Positions 35,518 to 44,851 of a DNA stretch of 64,000 bases are shown here, piece by piece. The position numbers were made by a program, and so were the translations under genes. The notes under the pieces were generated by a model, which saw nothing but the letters and a program-made list of their open reading frames with translations, was not told where the DNA came from and made no database searches. The stretch is taken from contig NZ_FOKM01000001.1 in NCBI RefSeq assembly GCF_900111905.1, forward strand, positions 372,001 through 436,000, read 5' to 3'. Source of the DNA: Rhizobium sp. NFR07. GTDB taxonomy: Bacteria; Pseudomonadota; Alphaproteobacteria; Rhizobiales; Rhizobiaceae. Each line of letters begins with the position of its first letter. The first letter of the stretch is position 1.

Positions 35518-35602
35518 TACCACAAGGGACGCCTCGACTGCGCTGATGGGCAGTCCGGCAAGGCATCTCCATCCTGCCGCCAGTCCTGGCATTTTCAGGC
35601 GA

Positions 35603-37054
35603 TCACCGTACCGCCTGCTGCTCGCCGTTCTCGTCGGATCGTGAGGTATCGGCACCGAGATCGCCGGGGATAGCAGCGCTCTGAGCAAGACTTGGGCCGC
35701 GAGCTGTTGTGTCCCCCGTGACCGCCGCAGTACCACTCGTCGGCACCGGCCAATGCTGCGGAGTTTCGATGCTCACTTCGATCAGGTCGCGCGGCTCGAC
35801 CGGCGTGTCCGCCGTTGCGGTGATGCGGGTTACCCCGCCATCCACCTCGGTGCGCGTCACGTAAAAGATTATCTTTCGCTCATTGGCGACGTCCTGATCG
35901 AGCAAGAGTTCCTGGATGCGGCTGTCTGTTTCTCCAAGCAGCAATTCCGCGGTACGGGCCTTGAGGTTCGCTGCCGAAATCTGACGGACGATCTCGTTCA
36001 GCTCGGTCTGGATCTCGGAGTTCTTCGTGTTGACGATCTCCTCGCCTTCACGATTGTTTTCCTCCAGTGACTGGCGCGCGCGCAGCAACTGGAACTGGAA
36101 GTCGAGTACCCGGCTTTCACCTTCGGTTTCCTCACGCTCCAGCGCCAGTCGCCGCGAACTCTGCACCAGCCCCCTGTCGAGCAGCGAACTGACGGTCTTC
36201 AGCTCGTTCTGCACCACGGTCGTCTGCCGTTCCTGGGCCGTGATCTTGCTCTGCAAGGTCCCGATTTCGCCGGCATAGAGAAGGCCCAGGCCCTTGGCGG
36301 AGTCAAGTTTGCTCCCCGTCTCGACCTTGCGCAGCTTCATCAACTCCAGCTCCTCGGACTGGAGAGCAAGGGCTCCACCGAAATTCGTCAGCGACGTTGG
36401 AATGTCGAAGGTCTCCTGTCCATTTTTCTCGGCACGCAGCCGCGCCTCGCGCATGAGCAATCCATAGTATTCGAGCCTTGCCGCACCATAGAGGCCGGCA
36501 GCCTGGATACGGTCGCGCTCCAGGCGTCCGCGTGTGTTCTCTGCCTCCTTCTGCAGCCCGCCAGCCAGGCTTATAGCCTTCATGATGGTGAGATCGGGGC
36601 TGAATGCATATTGGCCCGGTACCTCGACGGCACCGACAATGTAGATCGGACCATATTGCGCAACCTCCACTGCCGCAAACAGGCCGGCTTCGCCGACGAC
36701 TGTGCGCAGGCGCGCGGTAATCGCCTCGCCCAGCTCGCGGGTCGTCAAACCCTTGGCATTGACGCCGCCGATCATGGGCGGGGCAACGGAGCCGTCCGCG
36801 CCGATCAGATAGGTGCCGTTCAGCACCGTCCAGTCTCTGAATTCCCCTTCGCCCGATCGCCATTCCACGACCCTGAGCGCAATTCGATCCTGCGCCACGA
36901 GCCGATAGGGCTCGGCCGCGAAGGCAACGCCGCCGCTACACAACAGCGCCAGCAAAAGCAGGAACCATAGCGACAGTTTGCTCCGGACTGCTGAATATGC
37001 GGCGCTGAGCTTCGCTGGTGTTGCGCGAGATATCGGTGACGGTTGGCTGGTCAT
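35603..37054 (-). CDS. exoF: Polysaccharide export protein of the OPX/ExoF family
   Basis: A 483-residue exported protein. A signal/anchor helix (LWFLLLLALLCSGGVAFA, about residues 30-47) precedes the poly-saccharide export domain: YRLVAQDRIALRVVEW, YLIGADGSVAPPMIGGVNAKGLT, then the SLBB-like part with IYIVGAVEVPGQYAFSPDLTIMKAISLAGGL. Residues 180-380 form a long coiled coil, the ExoF layout. It would couple the inner-membrane machinery to outer-membrane export of the polymer. It follows the flippase after four bases with its own GGAG. Confidence 0.85.
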   Translation of the reverse strand: MTSQPSPISRATPAKLSAAYSAVRSKLSLWFLLLLALLCSGGVAFAAEPYRLVAQDRIALRVVEWRSGEGEFRDWTVLNGTYLIGADGSVAPPMIGGVNAKGLTTRELGEAITARLRTVVGEAGLFAAVEVAQYGPIYIVGAVEVPGQYAFSPDLTIMKAISLAGGLQKEAENTRGRLERDRIQAAGLYGAARLEYYGLLMREARLRAEKNGQETFDIPTSLTNFGGALALQSEELELMKLRKVETGSKLDSAKGLGLLYAGEIGTLQSKITAQERQTTVVQNELKTVSSLLDRGLVQSSRRLALEREETEGESRVLDFQFQLLRARQSLEENNREGEEIVNTKNSEIQTELNEIVRQISAANLKARTAELLLGETDSRIQELLLDQDVANERKIIFYVTRTEVDGGVTRITATADTPVEPRDLIEVSIETPQHWPVPTSGTAAVTGDTTARGPSLAQSAAIPGDLGADTSRSDENGEQQAVR

Positions 37055-37058
37055 TTTG

Positions 37059-38627
37059 TCACTCCGCGGGGTTGAAGTTGCCAGGCGCTTTTTGCGCAGG
37101 GCCGATCGCGACGAGAAGATGGTGCACGAACCGGGCGGGCGATCGCGGCAGCTTTCGGTTCAGAGCATGCAGCCTTTCGGCGTCGCTTGCCGTGAGGGCG
37201 GAAAAGATACGAAGCCCCGCCAGATACAGAAGTACAAAAAGGCCCATGGCGAGGACCAATCCGACCATGCCGCCGATGAACTGCACCGCCAGATAGGCAC
37301 CGCCGGTGGCCGGCATGGTTGCGAGAAATATGCGCGCGAGCTCGGCAAACGGGTAGGTGAAGCGAAGCCTCGCTGTCACGAACCAGATCCCGGCCGCAAT
37401 CATCAGAAGTTGCGTGATCGATCGGGAAACCGCCGCGCCTGCAAGGCCGAATACCGGGATGATCGATGCGCCAAGCAGGATCGAGAGAAAGGCGCCTAAA
37501 AGCGAGCAGTAGAAAATGAAGTCGCTACGCGCCAGCGCGTTCACCGCATGGGTGCCGATCACCGCAGTCACGGAAATCGCTGCGGCCGCGCACACCATCA
37601 TCGCTGCGGGGACAGAAGGCCCGAACTGCGAGCCGTAGAGAAGCTCCACGACGACGGGAAGGATGGCGACCATGCCCATGCAGGCAGGAAAGGCAACCAT
37701 GGCAAGAAGTCGTGTTCCTCCGGAAAAAGCGCGCTGCAGGCCCGCAGTGTCGCCCCTTCCGTGTCGCTCGGACAGGAGAGGCAGGAAGGCACCGGTCAAG
37801 AGCAACGGCCCCTGCGCCGCGAGAGCGGATAGCGCCAGCGCAACGCTGAAAAGTCCGACTTCACGCGCGCCCCAGAAATATTGCAGCAGGAATATCTCGA
37901 TACGCGACCAGACGAAAATATTGCAGACGTTTGCCGCCCAGGCGAACCGTTGATACCGGCGGACCTCGGTCCTGACGGAGCGGTCCAGGCCACCGGGCCG
38001 AAACAAAAGGCACAAGGTGACGATCGCAAGCGGGATCTGGCCCAAACCATAGCCGACAATCGCCCCCGTCACCCCGATTGTGAGGGCTGAACAGAAGACG
38101 AAAGCCAGTTGTGCGACCATCGAGAGGAGGCTCAGGCCCGCCAGCGTGCGGAAGCTGCGCCGCCCGCGAAGATAGGCGACACCGAACATGGCCATCGTCT
38201 GGATAAAGACGGACAGACTCAAGAGGAGGAGGAAGGAAATGCGGGGAGGCTCGGGCAGGGATCCGGCAAGCGCCGGCAAGTCCATGAATGACGGTGTCTG
38301 GCCGGAGATTGCCAGTGCCAGGAATAATGCCAAGCCAATAGCCGTATAGGCGAAGAGGTGCCGCGCGAGACGACCTGCCAACGCGTGAGCGGCCCGGGCA
38401 TCGTCCTGTCCGTAAAGGGTGGCCTGGAAACGCACGACGCTTGTCGCAGCTCCCCCATCCAGAATGGTCGCCGCCAACAAACATAAAGCAATGAAGAAAT
38501 AGAACTCCCCCGTATCCGCCAGACCCATAAAATTAGCAACAATAACCCCGCTAAGGAAATTTCCGGAAAGGAGGAAAACTCCAGACGAAGCGGAATATAA
38601 TGAATTAGAAACCATGTTATTTTTCAT
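37059..38627 (-). CDS. Lipopolysaccharide/exopolysaccharide flippase, Wzx/PST family
   Basis: A 522-residue protein with 12-14 predicted transmembrane helices (for example FLLSGNFLSGVIVANFMGL, FYFFIALCLLAATIL, FAYTAIGLALFLALAIS, AMMVCAAAAISVTAVIG). The start has GGAG. The family moves undecaprenyl-linked repeat units across the inner membrane before Wzy polymerisation. It forms a two-gene operon with exoF and completes the Wzx/Wzy set together with the polymerase at 44851-46344. The upstream region is AT-rich and shared with the divergent glycanase gene. Confidence 0.86.
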   Translation of the reverse strand: MKNNMVSNSLYSASSGVFLLSGNFLSGVIVANFMGLADTGEFYFFIALCLLAATILDGGAATSVVRFQATLYGQDDARAAHALAGRLARHLFAYTAIGLALFLALAISGQTPSFMDLPALAGSLPEPPRISFLLLLSLSVFIQTMAMFGVAYLRGRRSFRTLAGLSLLSMVAQLAFVFCSALTIGVTGAIVGYGLGQIPLAIVTLCLLFRPGGLDRSVRTEVRRYQRFAWAANVCNIFVWSRIEIFLLQYFWGAREVGLFSVALALSALAAQGPLLLTGAFLPLLSERHGRGDTAGLQRAFSGGTRLLAMVAFPACMGMVAILPVVVELLYGSQFGPSVPAAMMVCAAAAISVTAVIGTHAVNALARSDFIFYCSLLGAFLSILLGASIIPVFGLAGAAVSRSITQLLMIAAGIWFVTARLRFTYPFAELARIFLATMPATGGAYLAVQFIGGMVGLVLAMGLFVLLYLAGLRIFSALTASDAERLHALNRKLPRSPARFVHHLLVAIGPAQKAPGNFNPAE

Positions 38628-38713
38628 AATACTCTCCGAAATCTCGAAGAAATATTGAATTTATCCATATCCATGATAAATTTTACATTTGAAAATTTCT
38701 GGAGGGGACCTTC

Positions 38714-39532
38714 ATGCCTGTTGTCCGCCTGCATAAATCCAATGCCTCCTATTTCGTGATGCTGGTATTGCTGTCCTGGTTCGGCAACGAAGTGCCGGAC
38801 GCACACAGCGCGGACATCGAGCCCGACAAATGGCAGCGAACCTTCAGCGAGGAGTTTGATGCACTTGACGTATCCGCCAGAGGACCGGGCACGCGGTGGA
38901 CTGCGCACACCCCGTGGAACGGAGACTTCGGCGATGCCCGCTTCATGGATCCCGCAAAGGATTTCCCGTTTACCATCAAAGACGGCGTCCTGAGCATCGA
39001 GGCGCGGAAATCCGCCGGCGGTGCCTGGCAGTCGGGCCTGCTTTCCTCCTCCGACCCCACCGGGAGCGGCTTCAAGCAGAAGTTCGGATATTTCGAGGTT
39101 CGCGCCCGACTTCCGCGCGGGGAGGGAGTATGGCCGGCCTTCTGGCTCAGCAGTCGCGGTGAGGCCGGCGGCGTCGAGGTCGATATCCTCGAGCACTATG
39201 GGCATGCACCTCAGCGTTATACCGCTGCATTCCACATCTGGAATCGCAAGGACCCATCGAAGTCCACGCACAGCCATCAATGGGTCGACGTGCCACCCGG
39301 TAGCCTCTCGACGGACTTTCATACGTTCGGCGCCTCGGTCGATCCCGAATTCATCCGCTACTTCTTCGACCGACGCGAAGTCTGGTCCGTGCCGACGCCT
39401 ACGGAATTCCAGCTGCCGTTCACGATCCTCGTCAATCTTGCGCTCGGCGCAGGCTGGCCTATCGTCAACACCCCCAACCCTTCGATCATGGAAGTCGATT
39501 ACATCAGGGCGTGGGCTCTGCCCGAGCACTAG
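38714..39532 (+). CDS. exoK: Secreted glycoside hydrolase family 16 endoglycanase, ExoK-like
   Basis: A 272-residue enzyme with a hydrophobic N-terminal segment (YFVMLVLLSWF) that may be a signal peptide, then a GH16 jelly roll. The catalytic motif is GGVEVDILEHYG near residue 155 (E-x-D-x-x-E), with WPAFWLSS just before it and EVDYIRAW at the end. The start has GGAGGGG. Length and position near exo genes fit ExoK, which cuts nascent exopolysaccharide to control chain length. It stands alone on the plus strand between two minus-strand operons. The exact polymer cut cannot be deduced. Confidence 0.85.
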   Translation: MPVVRLHKSNASYFVMLVLLSWFGNEVPDAHSADIEPDKWQRTFSEEFDALDVSARGPGTRWTAHTPWNGDFGDARFMDPAKDFPFTIKDGVLSIEARKSAGGAWQSGLLSSSDPTGSGFKQKFGYFEVRARLPRGEGVWPAFWLSSRGEAGGVEVDILEHYGHAPQRYTAAFHIWNRKDPSKSTHSHQWVDVPPGSLSTDFHTFGASVDPEFIRYFFDRREVWSVPTPTEFQLPFTILVNLALGAGWPIVNTPNPSIMEVDYIRAWALPEH

Positions 39533-39570
39533 GGAAACTGGAATACGGCGGTGGACGAGGCTGGCGCTGA

Positions 39571-40632
39571 TCATCTTGCGACCCCTTCGAGGATCGCGAG
39601 CAGCCGGGAGATCTGAAGCTCAACATCCAGATCCGGTCGTGCAGCATAGCTGAGCGCCGCACTACGCTTGCTCTCATAGAAGTCTTGATCGGCCCAGAGA
39701 CCGCGCAACTCGCGGGCCCAGACGGCTGGCGGAGCCTCTCTGTCGAGCAGAATTCCACCCGGCCCGACGGATTCCGGCAATGCTCCCGCGGTCGTGGCGA
39801 TAACCGGAATGCCGCTTATCTGGGCTTCACTGACAACGCGCCCCCATGTCTCGTCCCACTGGCTGGGTACAAGCAGGATCCGTGTCCGAGCGTAGATCTC
39901 CGACATGTTTGAGCTTCGCTGAAGAAGCGTGACATTGGGCAACGCCTTCAGGTTCTGCTTGAGTTCGGCCTCCTCCCGCGCCGAGAGCGGCCAACCGCGG
40001 GCAAAAAGGAAGGGGATCTGCGGGCACAGCCTTGCGAGCTCGAGGGCCAGGGCTAGCCCCTTGGTGTAAATCGGATTGATGAAGGTGACATACGTGCCCC
40101 GACCCTGTGTTCGGTAGAGGTCAGAGATGAAGACCGGCGGGATGATCGGAGGCTTTATGCCGAAGCGCTTCTCAAACCGGGTAGCGGTGAAATTGGAATT
40201 GGCGATATAGGCCGAAAATGGCAGATCCTGCCCGCTTCCTTTCCAGGCACGAGGTCCGGTATCGAACTCCAATCCGTGAAGATAGGCGACGCTGGGCACG
40301 CCTTTGCTGCGGAAAGTACGGCCGATCTCGACCATGTTTCCGTTCTGCACGATCACGATGTCCGGATTGTCCAAGTCGCGCACGTCCCGCCACGGCTTCA
40401 ACGATCGATAGACGGGATAACCGAGTTTTCGGTCCACAGAGATGTCACGCCGGCGGATCTTGTTGGCCACAAATCGGGATGCGCCGAAGAGATCCCGTAA
40501 TGAGAGCTTCGACAGCACGGCCACCGGCAGGCCGCGCTTGTTCATCTCGAGCGCCAGGTGATGCGTATTGACCTCCAATCCACCGACAATCTGAGGCAGG
40601 TGCGGTGTCCCACTGGCGAAGAGGAGAGTCAC
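39571..40632 (-). CDS. Glycosyltransferase family 4
   Basis: A 353-residue GT-B fold transferase starting at GTG with GGAG. The N-terminal domain shows LLFASGTPHLPQIVGGLEVNTHHLAL, the acceptor side of GT4 enzymes. The C-terminal nucleotide-sugar domain has RILLVPSQWDETWGRVVSEAQISGIPVIA, the E-x7-E region. It is the last gene of the leftward exo operon, 12 bases after the methyltransferase gene. Sugar and linkage unknown. Confidence 0.87.
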   Translation of the reverse strand: MTLLFASGTPHLPQIVGGLEVNTHHLALEMNKRGLPVAVLSKLSLRDLFGASRFVANKIRRRDISVDRKLGYPVYRSLKPWRDVRDLDNPDIVIVQNGNMVEIGRTFRSKGVPSVAYLHGLEFDTGPRAWKGSGQDLPFSAYIANSNFTATRFEKRFGIKPPIIPPVFISDLYRTQGRGTYVTFINPIYTKGLALALELARLCPQIPFLFARGWPLSAREEAELKQNLKALPNVTLLQRSSNMSEIYARTRILLVPSQWDETWGRVVSEAQISGIPVIATTAGALPESVGPGGILLDREAPPAVWARELRGLWADQDFYESKRSAALSYAARPDLDVELQISRLLAILEGVAR

Positions 40633-40644
40633 GATCGCATCTCC

Positions 40645-41488
40645 TCAGTCAGCCTTGCGAACGAGCGGAACAAGATGAAGCCATTCCTGAACCGAAGTCC
40701 GTCGTTCATTCATAAGTTCGACCGCCGCTCGCGGCATCCACTTCGCCACATTGGGAAGCTGACGTGACGGAAAGTCCGAGAGCCTCCGCGGCTGGGCGAG
40801 AATGGATGTGATCGTGTGGGTATGGGCGAAGCGGCGGCAGAGCGTGGCGCTGCAGCCGGGGGCCATATCATCATGAGTCTCGACCAGGATCTCGGCTCGC
40901 TCAAGCTCCGGAATGGCGAGGTTATCGAGCAACGACATTTCGCCGCCCTCGATGTCGCAGAAGACGAGCGGACGGGCTCCTGCGGTTTTCAGCACCTCTT
41001 CCAGATCAGCAGGAGTGCAGAAACCATGCAGCGAGATCTTGTCTGCGACGTTGTTTGCCTCCGCCGTCCGCCAGAGAAGCGCATGATGCTGTGGGAGCGC
41101 TTCGAAGGCGATCACGCGAGCCGATGGCATCGCGCGGGCAAAACCGACCGCATAGTAGCCATCGGCGGCACCGATGTTGATTATGCTTTCGTGGCCGCCG
41201 CAAATGATCGCCTCGATCGTGGAGTGCAATTCCAGTTCCTGGGTGCCGAGCAGATAGGAGAGATGATCGCGGTTTGACCCGGGGCTGAGGTGAAGGGCCA
41301 TGCCCTGGAATGGCCCGGCCATGACACGATCACCGGCTGCGCGCCTCACTATCATCGAAGCCATTTCCCAGGTCGGAAACGCAGCAACGCATAGGGATGC
41401 GTAGGGATTCCGGCAGTCGCCGATAGGCGCGCCAGAGCCCCATTGCAAGCGAGTTACCCTGAATCATCGTCCATGTTGCATCACGCAT
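40645..41488 (-). CDS. FkbM-like methyltransferase with an apparent N-terminal frameshift
   Basis: The main frame gives an SAM-dependent methyltransferase: SIINIGAADGYYAVGFARAMPSARVIAFEA near the middle is the SAM site, followed by VFCDIEGGEMSLLD and ILVETHDD. This frame has no good start; its first ATG (41364) is inside the conserved part. A different frame opens at ATG 41488 with AAAGGAG and reads MGLWRAYRRLPESLRIPM before stopping. The two frames join sensibly around 41380-41405, implying a one-base shift. It could be a sequencing error, a mutation, or translation from 41364. It probably decorates a sugar residue of the polymer. Confidence 0.62.
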
Positions 41489-41561
41489 GACTATCTCTCC
41501 TTTCGATTTGGAAGTTTGCGCCGATCAGCACCCGATCTTTCTCGCCGCCATGGATCCGACC

Positions 41562-42491
41562 CTAGAAATCTAGCGCCCGGACGGGCGTGAGACGGCGTCT
41601 GAAAAGGTCACCAAGAGCGCATGCATTTCCATAGAGACGCCCGGCGCGGTCGGGCACGCGCTCACCGCGCGCCGCTCCGTACAGATTCGCGGCGACGTTT
41701 CGAGCGATGTGATTGAGCCCTTTCTTCCAGGAACAGGTTCCCTTTCCCATCAGGTAGATGGGATTGGCGACCTGCGAATAGCCGAGTTTCTGCCCACTCT
41801 GGCGGCCGCCGGACACACCCAGATGGACCCCATAGGCCCATTCGGCACGGGCAATTCGGCCGTGCGCTGCGATGCTCCTGCTGAAATCGACGTCTTCCAG
41901 CCAGGCATAGAGCGGAAGCGTCTCATCGAAGGCCAGTCCATGACGCCGAACCGGCTCCAGGCGCACGGCCATATTGCAGCCATAGCCGTTATAGACTTCG
42001 CTTAGTGGCCTGGAGGGCTTGTCTCGTGGCCCCGAAAGGATCTCGCTCGCCTGATCGTAGGTGACGGCCCGCCCTTTGGCGCCATCAGCCAGGACATTGC
42101 CCGTCGTCATGATCACATCCGGATGGCCCAGAAAAACTGCCTCGGTTTCTTTGAGGTAGTTGCGCGCCGGGACGAAATCGTCATCGAGGAAAACGAGGAT
42201 GTCGAGATCGTCTGCGGCGGCCATAAGGTGATTGCGCTGACGTGGCAGGCCGTTCGGCCCGACGAGGCACCGCAAGGTGGGGCCACGTGAAGTGACCCCT
42301 TCCAGATCCTCCGGCGCCGGGGCACATATCAGGATGCGATCCGCCAATCGGCTCTGCTCGGCGAGCTGGGATACCAGGCGAGCCACGACAGCGGCTCGGC
42401 CCTTCGTTGCAACCGCCACGCCAAGACGAAGCTGTGGCACCGTTGCCGTGGCTGAGATTTGCGGCGTCGTCGGCGAGGCGAGCATTGTCAT
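41562..42491 (-). CDS. Glycosyltransferase family 2
   Basis: A 309-residue GT-A type transferase. VAVATKGRAAVVARLVSQL at the start is the nucleotide-binding strand, DILVFLDDDFVP near residue 97 is the DXD metal site and YAWLEDVDFSRSI near 205 is the ED motif of the catalytic base. Its ATG overlaps the stop of the preceding methyltransferase (ATGA). It adds one sugar of the repeat unit; donor not predictable. Inverting mechanism is expected for the family. Confidence 0.88.
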   Translation of the reverse strand: MTMLASPTTPQISATATVPQLRLGVAVATKGRAAVVARLVSQLAEQSRLADRILICAPAPEDLEGVTSRGPTLRCLVGPNGLPRQRNHLMAAADDLDILVFLDDDFVPARNYLKETEAVFLGHPDVIMTTGNVLADGAKGRAVTYDQASEILSGPRDKPSRPLSEVYNGYGCNMAVRLEPVRRHGLAFDETLPLYAWLEDVDFSRSIAAHGRIARAEWAYGVHLGVSGGRQSGQKLGYSQVANPIYLMGKGTCSWKKGLNHIARNVAANLYGAARGERVPDRAGRLYGNACALGDLFRRRLTPVRALDF

Positions 42492-43117
42492 GCCTCCTCG
42501 TCCCGGCGGGCATAGGCCCAGACCATCACCGGGAAGTTCGGCTCGTTAACAAGCGAGTTCAACGGCCCCGCCTTGCGCCATCGGCTGAAATTGGCCTTGA
42601 CGCATTGGCGGTTGCCCCATGACCGGGTCGTGATGTTCTTCTCGTCGAAGCCGGCTTCCTGCAGGAGGCAGGAAAGCCCCGTCTCCGTCCAGCGGTTGCA
42701 GTCGATCGGCGAGGCGTGAACCCGCAGGAGGAACGGCGTTGCTATGATGAATGTCCCACCGGGGCGCAGCATCGCATGAACGTTGCGCGCGGCGCGCAGA
42801 GGCCATTTCAAGTGTTCGAAAACCTGATCGGCAATGATCAGGTCGAATTGCCGGTCCATCGCCTCGCTGCAGATATCGAAGCCGGGATATTGCGTGGACA
42901 GATAGGAGCGGAAGGCGAATTCACGCTGCCACTGAACGCCACCCGAAATCTCCATGACATCAAGTTTTTCCGGCCCAAGCTCACGAATACGCGCGAAGGC
43001 ATCGCGATAGAGCATGACCCTGACCCAGTCGTCGGTCGGATAACCCATGGCCCGCAGGGACTTCCGCAACTGGTCCTTCAAAGCAGGATATGTGCGCAGT
43101 TGCGCCATCTTAATCAT
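42488..43117 (-). CDS. Class I SAM-dependent methyltransferase
   Basis: A 209-residue protein with GGAG seven bases before the ATG. The motif around residues 55-100 (LDVMEISGGVQWQ, FDLIIADQVFEHLKWPLRAARNVHAMLRPGG) matches type 11 methyltransferases, and PFLLRVHASPIDCNRWTETGL is common in those acting on cell-surface sugars. The start overlaps the stop of the Wzz/kinase gene and the end overlaps the GT2 gene, so it is tightly coupled. Target unknown. Confidence 0.82.
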   Translation of the reverse strand: MIKMAQLRTYPALKDQLRKSLRAMGYPTDDWVRVMLYRDAFARIRELGPEKLDVMEISGGVQWQREFAFRSYLSTQYPGFDICSEAMDRQFDLIIADQVFEHLKWPLRAARNVHAMLRPGGTFIIATPFLLRVHASPIDCNRWTETGLSCLLQEAGFDEKNITTRSWGNRQCVKANFSRWRKAGPLNSLVNEPNFPVMVWAYARRDEEA

Positions 43118-44851
43118 GGAGATCTCCACTTCGCTTTCTTCTGTTGGGGCGATGCGTTCAGGACGATCCCCAGCAGTTCGGCTCCCGTGGTACGCAACTG
43201 CCGGGCAACATCGGATAGCGTCAGGAAGGCGGTCACGCCGTGGCGGGCTACAATGATCAGTCCGTCGAGATGGGGAGAGATCGATTTGGCATCCGTCGAC
43301 GTCTGAAGCGGCGGCAGATCGAACAGAATAAGGTCGAACCGCTCCCTCATATCCCCGAAATTGAGCGCGGTCTGCTCGGATCCGATACGATCGCCTGGCG
43401 TGACGCGACCGAACCGCCCGATCGGAAGGATGGTCAGGTCACTGCTGACCTGTCGGATGAATTCCGGATAGGCATCCTGATGGTTAAGCAGGTCCATCAG
43501 GCTGGGGCCGTGCTGGCCTGCAAGATTGCTGAGTGTGGGGTTCGCAGCCGATGCATCTACGATCAGCGTGCGTGTTCCAGCTGCAGCCGCGGTCTGCCCC
43601 ACGTGGTAGACAAGGCTGGTCGCACCCGTCTGCGGCTCCACGCCTATAAGGCCGATGAGTTTGGCTTTGTGGGCGCGCCTGAGCCCAGTGATCGCCGCCT
43701 TGAGATCCTTGATGTCGCGTTCGAAGGATGGAGCGTGAAGCGCCGCAATTCTGCCTGCCAATGTCCCGTCTCCGAGCTTGGCAGCCTTTGCATGCGGCAC
43801 CTTCGTGATCGATCCTAGGCAGGGCATTCTCAATGCCGCAGTGATCTGGTCTGCCGAGCTTACCGATCTTCGCGTGAAGTGCCTGATCGTCGCAAACACG
43901 ATCCCCGTGCCCAATCCCAGGAAAAGGAAAAAGCCGAGAAGAAGGGCGGTTTTCGGCTGACTCTTGGTGACCGGGACCGAGGCCCGCGAGATGAAGAGGG
44001 CTTCGCCGACTGGATTTGAGATCTGTTGAGCCGTCTCGAACCAACGCTGCAGATAGCTCTCATAGACCTTGCGATAGCTATCCGCCTCGCTTTGCAGCTG
44101 GGCAAGTCGGAAACGGCTTTGGGCTGCCGGAGGCCTGGAACTCCTTGACCGCGCGCTCCGCGGCAAAGACGTCTTCCTTGATGAGCTTCACTCTTTCCGA
44201 CAGCCACTCGCTCGCGTCACGCGCCTTGGCGGCGCGACGATCCAGGCTGATTGCCATATAGGCTTCCGCGACCGCATTGGCGATCAACGCCGCCTTTACG
44301 GGAGACGTCGACGAGGCGGAAATATCGATTACGGAGGACTGCCCCACGCGGCGGACCCACAAGCGGCCGCGAAGGATCGCAATCGTGAGGTTTTCCTGCG
44401 CCTCGTCCATCTCGTCATCGCCGGTGCCATCAATGTCCTTGTTGAAGGCCATGGCGCGCAATACGTCGCCAGGCGAGAGGCGGGTCGACACGAATTCCGG
44501 ATCGGCCCCAAGCGCTTGCGACCTGACGACTGAGCGCAACACGTCCGTCGATCGCATGATCTCGATCTGGCCTTCGACAAAGGCTTCCTCCGTTCGAAGC
44601 TGCTGGCTATCCGCCGACGAGCCTGCGAGCGGAGAATCCAGCATCAGTTGGGCGCCCGACGTGAAGGTTGCCGGTACGATCATCAGATAGATGACAGCCG
44701 CAAGCAGGAAGGAGCCGGTCACTGCACTGATCAGTAGCCCATTGGACTTCAGAAACTGCAGGAGCTGGCGCAGCTCGATGGGCCGTTCTTCAGCCATCCC
44801 ATTGGGAAGCTGGGAATATGTCACCGGCACCGGAGGGACCAGATTGAACAT
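43114..44851 (-). pseudogene. exoP: Wzz/ExoP-type co-polymerase with BY-kinase-like domain, disrupted by an out-of-frame internal deletion
   Basis: Two frames share this gene. The first (44851 to about 44130) has TM1 (LLISAVTGSFLLAAVIYLM) and the Wzz domain, ending in AERAVKEFQAS, after which the frame runs to a stop at 44078. The second (about 44130 to 43114) resumes with AAQSRFRLAQLQSEADSYRKVYESYLQR, TM2 (TALLLGFFLFLGLGTGIVFATI) and an ATPase-like domain. Intact ExoP relatives are about 740-790 residues; here the coiled coil of some 150 residues is missing at the junction. Walker A reads PQTGATS (no GK[ST]), Walker A' reads VDASAANP, and no C-terminal tyrosine cluster is present. Confidence 0.72.

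Noticed and set aside
43114..44851. Programmed ribosomal frameshift in the Wzz/kinase gene
   Set aside because: No slippery heptamer or downstream structure, and a whole coiled-coil segment is missing at the junction, so deletion explains it better.
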